Positions 6,848-15,622 of a DNA stretch of 58,388 nt are shown here, piece after piece. The notes beneath the pieces were generated by a model. That model was not told the DNA's origin and did not search any database. It worked only from the letters and a program-made list of their open reading frames with translations. The position numbers and the translations under genes are program-made. The stretch is taken from positions 1 to 58,388 of the forward strand of contig DATBFG010000102.1 in the NCBI GenBank assembly GCA_036558645.1, in the 5' to 3' direction. Positions within the stretch are counted from its first letter, which is position 1; every line of letters starts with the position of its first letter. The stretch is from DATBFG01 sp036558645 (GTDB lineage Bacteria; Acidobacteriota; Terriglobia; Terriglobales; Acidobacteriaceae).

Positions 6848-8500
6848 CTATACGCCAACCGGAAATGGCTTGGTATGGTCTTCCGCACTGAGCGTCAGCG
6901 CTGTAAAGCGTCCCTGCAACAGCGACATTAGCCCGGTGTACCAATAACCAAAAACAAAAAGAATGAGAAAAGGAACCGTGATGTAGTTCTCATTCGAGAT
7001 CGCGTAATAAACAGCAAGCGCAAAATATGCCCCAACGGTCAACTCAAGATAAGGGACCCATCCGAGACGCTTTCGATATTTCGTGGCGCGTACCCTGTCC
7101 TTCTTCGACTCAACACGGTACTTCGGCGTACGAGCAAATGCCGACTGCCGTCCAAGCAGCGCCTCTACCACAGCATGCGTATTGGTAATTGTCAGTCCGA
7201 TACCGAGCGCCATCAGGCTGGGCAAATACAGCAGTGCCTTGGGCCAAGTTCTCGGAAATAACTCGCGCTGCGAGACCAGGTAAAAGCTGGAAATCGAGAA
7301 GGTCGAGACCATGAATAGCGGCAGGTCGATGTAAAGCATCTGAAACCAGCCCTGGTAGAAGCGGATGATCATCGCCGGCAGCAACAGCACCGAAAGCACG
7401 ATCATCAGCGGATAACTCAAGTTGGCGGTCAGGTGATACCACGCCTCGACTTTCACATGAATTGGTTGGTCGCTGGTGAGCACACGGGGCAATATTTTCT
7501 TGCCGGTTTGGATCAATCCCTTCGCCCACCTTGCCTGCTGAGTCTTGAAAGCGGTCATCTCGACCGGCAACTCCGCCGGACACTCCACATCCTGCAGATA
7601 GACGAACTTCCACCCTCGCAACTGCGCCCGGTAAGAGAGATCCGTATCCTCAGTGAGGGTATCGTGCTGCCAACCTCCGGCGTCTTCAATCGAAGCTCTC
7701 CGCCAGACTCCAGCGGTGCCATTGAAATTGAAGAACACGTTGCTGCGCGCCCGCCCTGAGTGTTCGAGCACAAAGTGCCCATCCAGCAAAATCGCCTCGA
7801 CCTCGGTCAGAAACGAATAATGACGGTTGATGTGCGTCCAGCGGGTCTGCACCATCCCAATTTTTGGGTCGGTGAAGTGATGGATCGTTCGCAGCAGAAA
7901 ATCCTCAGGAGGAACAAAATCAGCATCAAAAATGGCGACGAACTCGCCTTTCGCGCTTTCCAATCCTGCCGCGAGTGCTCCAGCCTTGAAACCTTCCCGA
8001 TTGTCGCGATGATGATAGGTCACCGGAAAGCCACGCTCCACATAATGCTCTACTAACCCTCGAGCCACCGCGACTGTCTCATCGGTCGAGTCGTCGAGCA
8101 CCTGGATATCGAGCTTTTCCAGTGGATACTGCAGCCGGCAGACTGCGCTTAAGAGCCTGTCGATGACGAATTGCTCGTTGTAGATCGGCAACTGCACTGT
8201 AACCCGTGGCAGTTCGGGGAATTGCTCTTTCGGTTCCGTAGTCCGGTTGTTGCGATGCTTGTAATAAAGATAGACAAGAATGTACCGATGAAACCCATAT
8301 CCCGCGAGAAGAATAAGAACAATGAAGTACGGAATCAGCAGCGCCAAGTCGAATCCGTTGACCTGATAGAGCCCCTGAAATGTCTTATCGAGGAAGTGCT
8401 GCCGTATGTACGGCATGACCCCGCGGGGTGCGGTAAATACAGCGAGGATGTGAATTGTGACGTACGAACCGTTCAGCGGGAACTCCTCACTCAGGCGCAA
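6848..8500 (-). CDS. Membrane GT2 processive glycosyltransferase
   Basis: Inner-membrane family-2 glycosyltransferase of the cellulose-synthase/mannan-synthase (CslA-like) type, likely polymerising a sugar from an NDP donor. An N-terminal membrane segment (about 52-72 from the TTG start) precedes the catalytic domain. That domain has LDDSTD, DADF, a FNGTAGVWRR acceptor loop, TEDTDLSYR and the QQARW motif of processive enzymes. Four or five C-terminal membrane helices follow. No PilZ domain is visible. The start is uncertain: the TTG at 8500 lies 15 nt behind a TACAAT box, while the ATG at 8416 (MPYIRQHF) fits what I expect of homologues. The product is unknown; no other polysaccharide genes are adjacent. 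Confidence 0.88.
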   Translation of the reverse strand: MRLSEEFPLNGSYVTIHILAVFTAPRGVMPYIRQHFLDKTFQGLYQVNGFDLALLIPYFIVLILLAGYGFHRYILVYLYYKHRNNRTTEPKEQFPELPRVTVQLPIYNEQFVIDRLLSAVCRLQYPLEKLDIQVLDDSTDETVAVARGLVEHYVERGFPVTYHHRDNREGFKAGALAAGLESAKGEFVAIFDADFVPPEDFLLRTIHHFTDPKIGMVQTRWTHINRHYSFLTEVEAILLDGHFVLEHSGRARSNVFFNFNGTAGVWRRASIEDAGGWQHDTLTEDTDLSYRAQLRGWKFVYLQDVECPAELPVEMTAFKTQQARWAKGLIQTGKKILPRVLTSDQPIHVKVEAWYHLTANLSYPLMIVLSVLLLPAMIIRFYQGWFQMLYIDLPLFMVSTFSISSFYLVSQRELFPRTWPKALLYLPSLMALGIGLTITNTHAVVEALLGRQSAFARTPKYRVESKKDRVRATKYRKRLGWVPYLELTVGAYFALAVYYAISNENYITVPFLILFVFGYWYTGLMSLLQGRFTALTLSAEDHTKPFPVGV

Positions 8501-8515
8501 CGACGATCAATCATT

Positions 8516-8521
8516 ATTGTA
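8516..8521 (-). promoter_or_regulatory. Candidate -10 box for the glycosyltransferase
   Basis: TACAAT on the minus strand, 15 nt before the TTG at 8500. The mqnC and mqnA boxes have the same 15-nt gap. Confidence 0.3.
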
Positions 8522-8568
8522 CCCGACGGATCATTTCGGCCTGATATGGGCTCTCTGGGGGTGAGTAC

Positions 8569-9615
8569 TCAGTTCAGGAAGAATCGGCGATACAAGGTAT
8601 CCCGCTGGGCTGGTCGGAATCCCGCATCGCGGATGATGCGCCGGAGTTCCTCTTCAGTAGTGCAATTGGTGACGCCAGCGGCGCGAACAACGTTCTCTTC
8701 CAGCATGACTGAACCCACATCGTTCCCGCCAAACCGCAGTCCCAGTTGGCAGACCTTCAGCCCCTGTGTAACCCAGCTGGATTGAACATTTTCGAAGTTG
8801 GAAAGACAGAGTCGGGCAATCGCCAATGTCTTGAGGTACTCGACCGCGGTGGCCTCGTCCCAACGACGGCCGCCCAAGGCTGTGTTCGCGGGCTGGAAGC
8901 TCCATGGGATGAACGCCGTAAATCCGCCGGTTTCTTCCTGTAGATCGTAAAGGTGCTGAAAGTGATTCACCCGGTGCTCATAGCTCTCCCCGACACCGAA
9001 CATCATGGTGGCTGTGGTCCGCATACCGAGTTGGTGCGCCGTGCGATGCACATTCAGCCAGTCCTCGGTCAGGCATTTGAGGCGTGCGATCCTATATCTG
9101 ACTTCGTTGTCCAGTATCTCTGCGCCACCACCTGGAATCGAATCCAGCCCGGCATCGCGTAACTTCGAAATCGTGTCGCGGATACTCAAGCCGCTGTACT
9201 CAGCGATCGCAATGATTTCTGACGCCGAATAGCAATGCAGATGAATCTTCGGAAAGCGCTGCTTGATTCCCCGCAGCATCTTTTCGTGCCAGTCGATCTT
9301 CAGATCCGGATGCAGCCCTCCCTGCATCAGCACTCCTGTGCCGCCCAGCTCTACCGTTTCATGAATCTTGTCGTAAATCGTCTCGAAGTCGAGGATGTAT
9401 CCCTCCTTCGCCGCAGGACCTTTTAACGGCCTGTAGAAGGCACAGAATGTGCAGTACTCGGTGCAGAAATTTGTGTAATTGATATTCCGGTCAATGATGT
9501 AGGTAACAACGCCTTCCGGGTGCAACTTGCGGCGGACTGCGTCCGCTTCCATACCTATTCCGATCAGGTCGTCTGAGCGAAACAGCTCCAAGGCTTCTTG
9601 TTTAGCGAGGGACAT
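8569..9615 (-). CDS. mqnC: Cyclic dehypoxanthinyl futalosine synthase (radical SAM)
   Basis: Third step of the futalosine menaquinone pathway: radical cyclisation of dehypoxanthine futalosine. The 348-aa protein has the radical-SAM cysteines C51, C55 and C58 (CTEYCTFC) after INYTNF. It also has the MQGGLHPDL segment, the HCYSASEI segment and the SIPGGGAEI motif typical of MqnC/MqnE/CofH-type enzymes. Length and motif order fit MqnC better than MqnE. mqnA lies 0.8 kb upstream on the same strand with a DedA gene between. MqnB, MqnD and MqnE are not in the window. A TAGAATTG box stands 15 nt before the ATG, with no Shine-Dalgarno. Confidence 0.95.
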   Translation of the reverse strand: MSLAKQEALELFRSDDLIGIGMEADAVRRKLHPEGVVTYIIDRNINYTNFCTEYCTFCAFYRPLKGPAAKEGYILDFETIYDKIHETVELGGTGVLMQGGLHPDLKIDWHEKMLRGIKQRFPKIHLHCYSASEIIAIAEYSGLSIRDTISKLRDAGLDSIPGGGAEILDNEVRYRIARLKCLTEDWLNVHRTAHQLGMRTTATMMFGVGESYEHRVNHFQHLYDLQEETGGFTAFIPWSFQPANTALGGRRWDEATAVEYLKTLAIARLCLSNFENVQSSWVTQGLKVCQLGLRFGGNDVGSVMLEENVVRAAGVTNCTTEEELRRIIRDAGFRPAQRDTLYRRFFLN

Positions 9616-9630
9616 TTGAAATCAAGAACA

Positions 9631-9636
9631 ATTCTA
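9631..9636 (-). promoter_or_regulatory. Candidate -10 box for mqnC
   Basis: TAGAAT (minus strand) followed by TG, exactly 15 nt ahead of the mqnC ATG. mqnA has the same TAGAATTG and the same gap. The leader would be about 8 nt and lacks a Shine-Dalgarno. Confidence 0.4.
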
Positions 9637-9694
9637 GCGGAGAGCCATAAATACCTCAAAACCTGTTGCTTTACAGAGGCGTAATCCCATGAAC

Positions 9695-10342
9695 CTATGC
9701 TGCCTTGTGTTGCGGCATGCCTCGACGCGCAGCATTTTCTCCCCGACGATACTTCAGGTACTTTACGAGCGCCACGAGGCCGCCAAGAACGGCGAGGGCA
9801 ATCAGCGTAATCAGCGCTGGCTTATAGTACCGCGAGAAGAATGAAATGATGTGGCGGCCATAAAGCGCTCCGAGTCCGGCCACGACGGCAAATCGAATGC
9901 CACGTCCAATTGACAAAGCCGCCAAAAATTTCCTACGCGAGTACTGCATGGCTCCGGCAGCCACCAAAAACGGCACGATCGGAAATGGCGGCGGCAGCAA
10001 TGCTGGCACAGCCACTGCCCAAAATCCCCGGCGCTCGAACTTCTTATATATGGTCTCGGCTCGTTGTTTGGAAATTTTGCGTTCCAGGGCAGGCTTACCC
10101 CCTTTGCGAGCCAGCATATAAGTAATGTAGCCCCCAATGACGGACCCAACCAGCGCCATGACAGCGTAGTAGAGCCACAGATGCCGGTTGCTGGCTGCCA
10201 ACCATATGGTAAGGACATCCATACTCCCCGGCAGCGGAATGGCAGAATTATCTGCAATGCCAAGCAACACCAGGCCAACTCCACCAAGGTGGCGCAACTT
10301 GTGCCAGGTCGAAACCGCCACAGCGAGGTATAGGTGCGGCAT
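9695..10342 (-). CDS. DedA-family membrane protein
   Basis: DedA/VTT-domain inner-membrane protein of about 215 aa; characterised relatives flip undecaprenyl phosphate or phosphatidylethanolamine and support envelope integrity. It shows the family's re-entrant segment near the N-terminus (LVLLGIADNSAIPLPGSMDV), a glycine-rich helix (VGSVIGGYITYMLARKGG) and the FLVAAGAMQYSRRKFL block, then a C-terminal helix and a basic tail. ATG 10342 is preferred; a TTG two codons earlier is possible. It sits between mqnA and mqnC on the same strand, which may be mere co-transcription. A second DedA gene lies at 27640. Confidence 0.88.
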   Translation of the reverse strand: MPHLYLAVAVSTWHKLRHLGGVGLVLLGIADNSAIPLPGSMDVLTIWLAASNRHLWLYYAVMALVGSVIGGYITYMLARKGGKPALERKISKQRAETIYKKFERRGFWAVAVPALLPPPFPIVPFLVAAGAMQYSRRKFLAALSIGRGIRFAVVAGLGALYGRHIISFFSRYYKPALITLIALAVLGGLVALVKYLKYRRGENAARRGMPQHKAA

Positions 10343-10395
10343 AGTCAACTCTTAGAAGCGGAATTTACAGGCTGAGTGGTACATCGTACGGTGGC

Positions 10396-11232
10396 TTATT
10401 TGCTCAGAGCCTTGGCAATGTCAAGGAACTGTAAATCCTTAGCATGAGGCAGTGCGCCGCATTCCTCTGCATACCGGTAGAAAAGCTTCAGGCCTTCCAG
10501 GCAACCGGTGTCGAGCCAATAGTAAATGTGCTTGGTCAGGTAATCCTTGACGTCAGACTCACTCAATTCAACACGAGGCGACCATTCGCGTGCGATAAAC
10601 GACACATTTTCGGGCAATAGGCCATGATCGCGTGAATCTTGGAAGACGGTCGCAAGATCTGATCCGTAGCCTCCGCTTCGCAACGCCCCGCGCCGAATCA
10701 CCCAAAATGCAAATACGAACGGCTTGCCCGTAAGCCGGATCCATTCTTCCGCCAGATCGTATGTCACGAATCGTGAACGGTCGATCTTCAATGCCGGATC
10801 GCCAATCAACAATCCAGCATCGTGCCCAGCCAGCATTCGATCGACATCCGGCGCCATCGGCGCATAATCCACATCCAGCAATCCCCATTGGTGAAAAAGG
10901 ACCTTTGTCAGGGCGACGGATGTCATCGACGATGTATCCAAACCAACCGACCGGATTTTTTCCACAGGAACTTTGCTTACCAGCAGGATGGACCGAACCG
11001 GACGTCGTGATGCAATCGCTACTCCGGGCAGAATCTCCAAGTCATTTACAAGCAGATATGCCGCTGCCGGAATGATCCCGATATCAGCTCTCCCCTGGTG
11101 CAACGCCTGCGCACACTCGGATGGCAAGGTATAGGTGATATCGAATTCAGATCCAACATCGCCATGTTCGAAATCCCACATGAGCGGTGCTGTATTCAGG
11201 TAGGAAATCGCAGAGATTCTGAGCTTTGCCAT
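10396..11232 (-). CDS. mqnA: Chorismate dehydratase
   Basis: First step of the futalosine menaquinone pathway: dehydration of chorismate to 3-enolpyruvylbenzoate. The 278-aa protein has the periplasmic-binding-protein-like fold of MqnA without a signal peptide. Diagnostic stretches are ISAISYLNTAPL at the N-terminus, the ADIGIIPAAAYL segment (about 50-61), GLDTSSMTSVALTKVL, and LLIGDPAL further on. Length is normal. It is divergent from dprA. A TAGAATTG box lies 15 nt before the ATG. With mqnC downstream it shows that this organism makes menaquinone by the futalosine route. Confidence 0.94.
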   Translation of the reverse strand: MAKLRISAISYLNTAPLMWDFEHGDVGSEFDITYTLPSECAQALHQGRADIGIIPAAAYLLVNDLEILPGVAIASRRPVRSILLVSKVPVEKIRSVGLDTSSMTSVALTKVLFHQWGLLDVDYAPMAPDVDRMLAGHDAGLLIGDPALKIDRSRFVTYDLAEEWIRLTGKPFVFAFWVIRRGALRSGGYGSDLATVFQDSRDHGLLPENVSFIAREWSPRVELSESDVKDYLTKHIYYWLDTGCLEGLKLFYRYAEECGALPHAKDLQFLDIAKALSK

Positions 11233-11247
11233 TGCGAGAGATGTTCA

Positions 11248-11253
11248 ATTCTA
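11248..11253 (-). promoter_or_regulatory. Candidate -10 box for mqnA
   Basis: TAGAAT (minus strand) followed by TG, 15 nt before the mqnA ATG, matching mqnC in sequence and spacing. Confidence 0.4.
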
Positions 11254-11326
11254 ACAAACCGGTGTGCCGGCCTTCCTTGACACCCTTTCCGCTGAACTGT
11301 CACAGTCCCCTGAGTCGGAGGTTTTC

Positions 11327-12499
11327 GTGACAAAGACAGAGCCGGTCGCGACCGAGACCTTGAGCAAGCACGCGAGGGAGTGGCTCGCCTTGGCGCTCAC
11401 GCCCGGAGTCGGCCCCACCAGGGCACGTCGGATGACCGACTTTTTTGGCGGAATTGAAGCCTTATTCAGAGCTTCCCTCACGGAACTCGAAGCGATGGGG
11501 ATCCCTGCCGAAGCAGCACAGTCGCTGGGCACCGGCCGTTCTCTCGAACTGGCTCACGACGAGCTTACTCGCGCAGCCGCGGCTGGTGTTCACGTCGTCC
11601 CGCTTGACGATCCGATCTACCCCCCTCGCCTTCGACAGATCTACGATCCGCCGCTCGTCCTTTATGTCCGCGGTGACGTCACTGCGATTGTCTCTCTAGG
11701 CGTCGCGGTGATTGGTACGCGCCATCCAACCCCCTACGGCGTAGGGATGGCTGAACGGCTGGCCTGCGATCTCGCCGCGCGTGGCTTGGTGATCATCAGT
11801 GGTCTCGCTCGAGGAGTGGATACAGCAGGACACCGCGGAGCAGTTGCCGGAAAAGGACGGACCGTGGGAGTCTTAGGCACAGGCATTGATGTGATTTACC
11901 CGAAGGAAAACTCTCGCCTTGTCGAACAGATGCTTTCCCTCGGCGGTGCTTTAGTTTCCGAGTTCCCGATTTCCACCTTTCCCGCACCGCAGAACTTTCC
12001 CATTCGCAACCGCATCATCAGCGGTATGTCGTTGGGTGTCCTTGTCGTGGAAGCTGCCGAATACAGTGGGACGCGTATTACAGCTCGCTGCGCACTGGAG
12101 CAAGGACGGGACGTGTATGCGGTTCCGGGAAATGTCACCAACAAGAACTCATGGGGTCCTAACACACTGATAAAACAAGGCGCAAAGCTGGTAGCGACCT
12201 GGGACGATGTGTGGGAAGAACTGCCCACCGATGCGCGCCTTGCGCTTGAACCTAAGGAGCCGTCTGAATCGTCCACGGTACAGACTGCATCTCTATTCGG
12301 AGAAGACGGCGAGCTGTCACCTCACGAGAAGAAGATCTTCGCACTCCTGAAGGCCGACGAAGCGATTCACATCGATCAGATTGTAGAGCGATTGGAACGC
12401 GTGATGTCCTCCTCCGAAATCTTCGCTGCTTTATTCGAACTGGAGCTGGCCGGAAAGGTCAAACAGCTGCCGGGAAAGAATTTTGTGAAGAGCTTTTAA
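11327..12499 (+). CDS. dprA: DNA-processing protein DprA (Smf)
   Basis: Binds incoming single-stranded DNA and loads RecA during natural transformation. The 390-aa protein starts at the GTG at 11327, chosen because GGAGG lies 5 nt upstream; an earlier in-frame GTG at 11264 has no such site. It has an N-terminal helix-hairpin-helix-like region (LALTPGVGPTRARRM), then the Rossmann-type DprA domain (VAVIGTRHPTPYG, IISGLARGVDTAGHRGA, GVLGTGIDVIYPKEN, SEFPISTFPAPQNFPIRNRI). A winged-helix C-terminal domain ends in LPGKNF. topA follows after 92 nt, a common pairing. Confidence 0.95.
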   Translation: MTKTEPVATETLSKHAREWLALALTPGVGPTRARRMTDFFGGIEALFRASLTELEAMGIPAEAAQSLGTGRSLELAHDELTRAAAAGVHVVPLDDPIYPPRLRQIYDPPLVLYVRGDVTAIVSLGVAVIGTRHPTPYGVGMAERLACDLAARGLVIISGLARGVDTAGHRGAVAGKGRTVGVLGTGIDVIYPKENSRLVEQMLSLGGALVSEFPISTFPAPQNFPIRNRIISGMSLGVLVVEAAEYSGTRITARCALEQGRDVYAVPGNVTNKNSWGPNTLIKQGAKLVATWDDVWEELPTDARLALEPKEPSESSTVQTASLFGEDGELSPHEKKIFALLKADEAIHIDQIVERLERVMSSSEIFAALFELELAGKVKQLPGKNFVKSF

Positions 12500-12591
12500 C
12501 TGATGGCTGAAAGCTACCGGCCAGGGTCATCAACTTGTTGCCGCCACGGGATTCGTGCTAGCTTCAAACCAACACTTTTACAGGGGACACA

Positions 12592-15087
12592 TTGCCAAAG
12601 GGTTTAGTTATCGTCGAATCGCCTGCCAAGGCGAAGACTATTCAGAAATACTTGGGTAAAGGCTTCACGGTCGAAGCCTCGCTGGGACACGTCAAAGATT
12701 TGCCCAAGAGCACGCTCGGCGTCGACATTTCCAACGATTTCGAGACGGATTACGTGCTGATTCCCGGCAAAGAGAAAGTTGTGGCGAAGCTCAAGAAGCT
12801 TGCCGACTCTTCCGACACCATCTATCTGGCGCCTGACCCCGACCGTGAAGGTGAGGCCATCGCCGCGCACCTCGCAGAGGAACTCGGCTCCAACGGTTCC
12901 GGAAAAAAGAAAAAGAAGAAGTCTGCCGACGACGATCAGCGTATTCGGCGAGTAACCTTCAACGAAATCACCCAGCGTGCTGTGCGCGAAGCGTTCGAAC
13001 ACCCCAGGGACATCGACAGGAATCTGGTGGACGCACAGCAGACTCGTCGCGTGCTCGATCGCCTTGTGGGATACCAGGTTTCGCCTCTGCTGTGGGACAA
13101 GGTTCGCCGAGGCCTTTCGGCGGGACGTGTGCAGACCGTCGCTCTGCGTCTGATCGTCGAACGTGAACGCGAAATCAAGGCTTTCGAAAAGAAGGAATAC
13201 TGGACCATCGACGCGCATCTAGCTGCGGTCAAGCCTCCCGCGTTCGATGCTCGTTTTCTCGGCAAAGGCGAAGAAAAGATCGAAATCCCGAACGGCGAGG
13301 AGGCGGAAAAACATCGCGCCGCGCTGGAAAAAGCCGACTGGGCGGTGCGTTCAGTTGATCGCAAGGAACGCCGGCGAAACGCAACTCCGCCATTCACGAC
13401 CAGCAAATTGCAGCAGGACTCGTCCCGCAAGTTACGATTCAGCGTGAAGCGCACCATGATGATTGCGCAGCGCCTATATGAAGGTGTGGAACTCGGTGAA
13501 GAGGGTCTCGTCGGCTTGATCACCTATATGCGTACCGATTCCACCCGTGTTTCGAACGAAGCACTGGCGGAAGTACGCGAGTACATCAAGTCCCAATACG
13601 GAGAGCAGTACCTGCCTCAATCTCCTAATACATATAAGGAGAAGAAGGAAGCTCAGGCCGCGCATGAGGCTATTCGACCGACGTCGGCTGTCCGACATCC
13701 CGAAGACATCAAGCAGTACTTAAAAGAAGATGAGTACAAGGTTTACAAGCTGATCTGGCAAAGGTTTGTGGCCTCCCAGATCACGCCCGCCGTCTTCGAT
13801 CAGACCACGGTCGATATCGACGCAAAGTCCGGTTCAGACACTTTCTGGTTCCGCGTAACGGGTTCTGTGCTTAAGTTCGATGGCTTCCTGAAAGTCTACG
13901 AAGAGTCCAAGGAAGGCAAGGACGAGGACGACGAGGAACTCAAGCACAAGTTGCCACCGCTCGAAGCGGGGCAAAAGCTTACTCTGCGCAATCTGAAGCC
14001 CGAGCAGCACTTTACCGAACCGCCTCCGCGCTTCAATGAAGCATCCCTGGTCAAAGAACTGGAAGAACGCGGAATTGGCCGTCCATCGACTTATTCAGCG
14101 ATTCTGAGCACCATCCAGGAACGCCAATACGTGCAGAAACTGGGCGGAAAGTTTGCTCCTACGGAAATCGGCCTGGTCGTCACAGACCTGTTGATTGAAA
14201 ACTTCCGCGATATTTTTGACGTTCAGTACACGGCGCGCCTGGAAGAAGAGCTGGACGAGATTGAGGAAGGTAAGGAGAAGTGGACCAACGCACTCTCAGA
14301 GTTCTATAAGCGCTTCGCCAAGGATCTCAAATACGCTGAGAAGCACATGGAAAATATCAAGCGTATGGAGAAGCCAACCGACGAGAAGTGCGAAAAGTGC
14401 GGCGCTCCCCTTGTGATCAAGTGGGGTAGGCACGGCTCCTTCTACGCTTGCAGCACGTACGACAAAGATGATCCGAACAGCTGCAATTTCACCAAAGAAA
14501 ACCCCATCAACCTGCCCGACCTCGATTCCGCCGATGTCCAGGAAACATCGCAGGAAGAATATTGCGAGAATTGCGGACGTGTGATGGTGCTGAAGCGTGG
14601 CCGATTCGGTCAGTTCATGGCTTGCACCGGATACCCCGACTGCAAGACCACCCGTCGACTTGATCAGGGCAAGAGGGTGCCGGACATTCCGCTCGATGAA
14701 CCATGCCCGAAGTGTGGGCGCAATCTCATGATTCGTCATGGACGCTATGGCGAGTTCACTGCCTGCAGTGGCTACCCCGACTGCAAGTACGTGAAGCAGA
14801 ATTTCATCGGGGTGAAGTGTCCGCTTTGCGAAGACGGCGAATTAGTCGAAAAGAAAGCGCGCAAGGGAAACACGTTTTACGGATGCTCGAATTATCCGAA
14901 GTGCAAGTTTACGTCGGCAAATAAGCCGATTCCCGAAAAGTGTCCCGCTTGCGGCGCTCCATATCTCGTCGAAAAATTCCTTAAATCCGGTCCGGTGATC
15001 GCATGCGCTAACAAAGAGTGCGACTATGAGCGGCCCGCGCCGGAACTACCCTCTCCGGAGCCGCCCGCGCCGGAACAACACCCGTAA
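12592..15087 (+). CDS. topA: DNA topoisomerase I (type IA)
   Basis: Relaxes negative supercoils by single-strand passage. The 831-aa protein starts at a TTG with AGGGGA upstream. An N-terminal TOPRIM domain (VIVESPAKAKTI, then PDPDREGEAIA) precedes the type IA core with the catalytic tyrosine Tyr312 in GLITYMRTDS. The C-terminal part carries five Cys4 zinc-ribbon repeats, from about residue 596 to 810 (CEKCGAP, CENCGRV, CPKCGRN, CPLCEDG, CPACGAP). It ends in a Pro-Glu-rich tail. A Lys-rich insertion (about 103-110) interrupts the TOPRIM domain. Five ribbons is at the high end for the family. Confidence 0.97.
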   Translation: MPKGLVIVESPAKAKTIQKYLGKGFTVEASLGHVKDLPKSTLGVDISNDFETDYVLIPGKEKVVAKLKKLADSSDTIYLAPDPDREGEAIAAHLAEELGSNGSGKKKKKKSADDDQRIRRVTFNEITQRAVREAFEHPRDIDRNLVDAQQTRRVLDRLVGYQVSPLLWDKVRRGLSAGRVQTVALRLIVEREREIKAFEKKEYWTIDAHLAAVKPPAFDARFLGKGEEKIEIPNGEEAEKHRAALEKADWAVRSVDRKERRRNATPPFTTSKLQQDSSRKLRFSVKRTMMIAQRLYEGVELGEEGLVGLITYMRTDSTRVSNEALAEVREYIKSQYGEQYLPQSPNTYKEKKEAQAAHEAIRPTSAVRHPEDIKQYLKEDEYKVYKLIWQRFVASQITPAVFDQTTVDIDAKSGSDTFWFRVTGSVLKFDGFLKVYEESKEGKDEDDEELKHKLPPLEAGQKLTLRNLKPEQHFTEPPPRFNEASLVKELEERGIGRPSTYSAILSTIQERQYVQKLGGKFAPTEIGLVVTDLLIENFRDIFDVQYTARLEEELDEIEEGKEKWTNALSEFYKRFAKDLKYAEKHMENIKRMEKPTDEKCEKCGAPLVIKWGRHGSFYACSTYDKDDPNSCNFTKENPINLPDLDSADVQETSQEEYCENCGRVMVLKRGRFGQFMACTGYPDCKTTRRLDQGKRVPDIPLDEPCPKCGRNLMIRHGRYGEFTACSGYPDCKYVKQNFIGVKCPLCEDGELVEKKARKGNTFYGCSNYPKCKFTSANKPIPEKCPACGAPYLVEKFLKSGPVIACANKECDYERPAPELPSPEPPAPEQHP

Positions 15088-15105
15088 TTTTCCAGGAGGT
15101 TTGAA

Positions 15106-15567
15106 GTGTCTACAACGCCCACGGCCGCTGATGCCGAAGTCATCCTCAAGCTTTATGATCTCCGCCGCGAAGCTGAGATGCGCAAGGCCCGCAACTGGAT
15201 GCTGGTCAATTTCTGGCCGGAAAACATCGACGATTTTTTAAAGATCGCCAATGCTATGGGAAGCCCGGAAAACAACTGGCTGCGACAAGTGACCGGCTAT
15301 TGGGAAATGTCAGCGTCCTTGGTTGTGCACGGCGCCGTTCACGCAGATCTTTTTCTCGAGCCTAGCTTTTGTGGCGAAATGTTCTTCGTGTTCACAAAGA
15401 TCAAACCGTTTCTCAACGAACTGCGGGAGAAGCTAGGCAGCCCGAGCATGTTAAGCAATGTGGAGCGGGTTGCAACCTGGAACGATGCAGCCAAGAATCG
15501 CCTGAAGCAGTTCGAAGGCCGGGTCGAGGCCCGGCGCAAGGCCATTGCGGACGGCGCTAAGGCCTGA
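15106..15567 (+). CDS. Unknown small protein, possible paralogue of the one at 58070
   Basis: A 153-aa, probably cytosolic, mostly helical protein that I cannot name. It starts at a GTG with a perfect AGGAGG 7 nt upstream. Landmarks are RKARNWMLVNFWPENIDDFL, then VTGYWEMSASLVVHGAVHADLFLE split by a YWE motif, and a FFVFTKIKPFLNELRE stretch. By eye the segment from YWE to the end aligns with the protein at 58070 (YWE, DLF, GE-F-V, then a K/P-rich helix). It follows topA by 18 nt and may be translated from the same transcript. No catalytic motif is visible. Confidence 0.85.
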   Translation: MSTTPTAADAEVILKLYDLRREAEMRKARNWMLVNFWPENIDDFLKIANAMGSPENNWLRQVTGYWEMSASLVVHGAVHADLFLEPSFCGEMFFVFTKIKPFLNELREKLGSPSMLSNVERVATWNDAAKNRLKQFEGRVEARRKAIADGAKA

Positions 15568-15622
15568 TCATCCCTAACCTGAATAGAACGACGCGGCGAG
15601 TCTCCCGCCCGCCTCTTTCTTT

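Noticed and set aside
8171..8785. A 204-codon frame on the plus strand
   Set aside because: Antisense to the glycosyltransferase and mqnC ends, both supported by motifs.
12604..13218. A 204-codon frame on the minus strand
   Set aside because: Antisense shadow of topA, which is unambiguous here.
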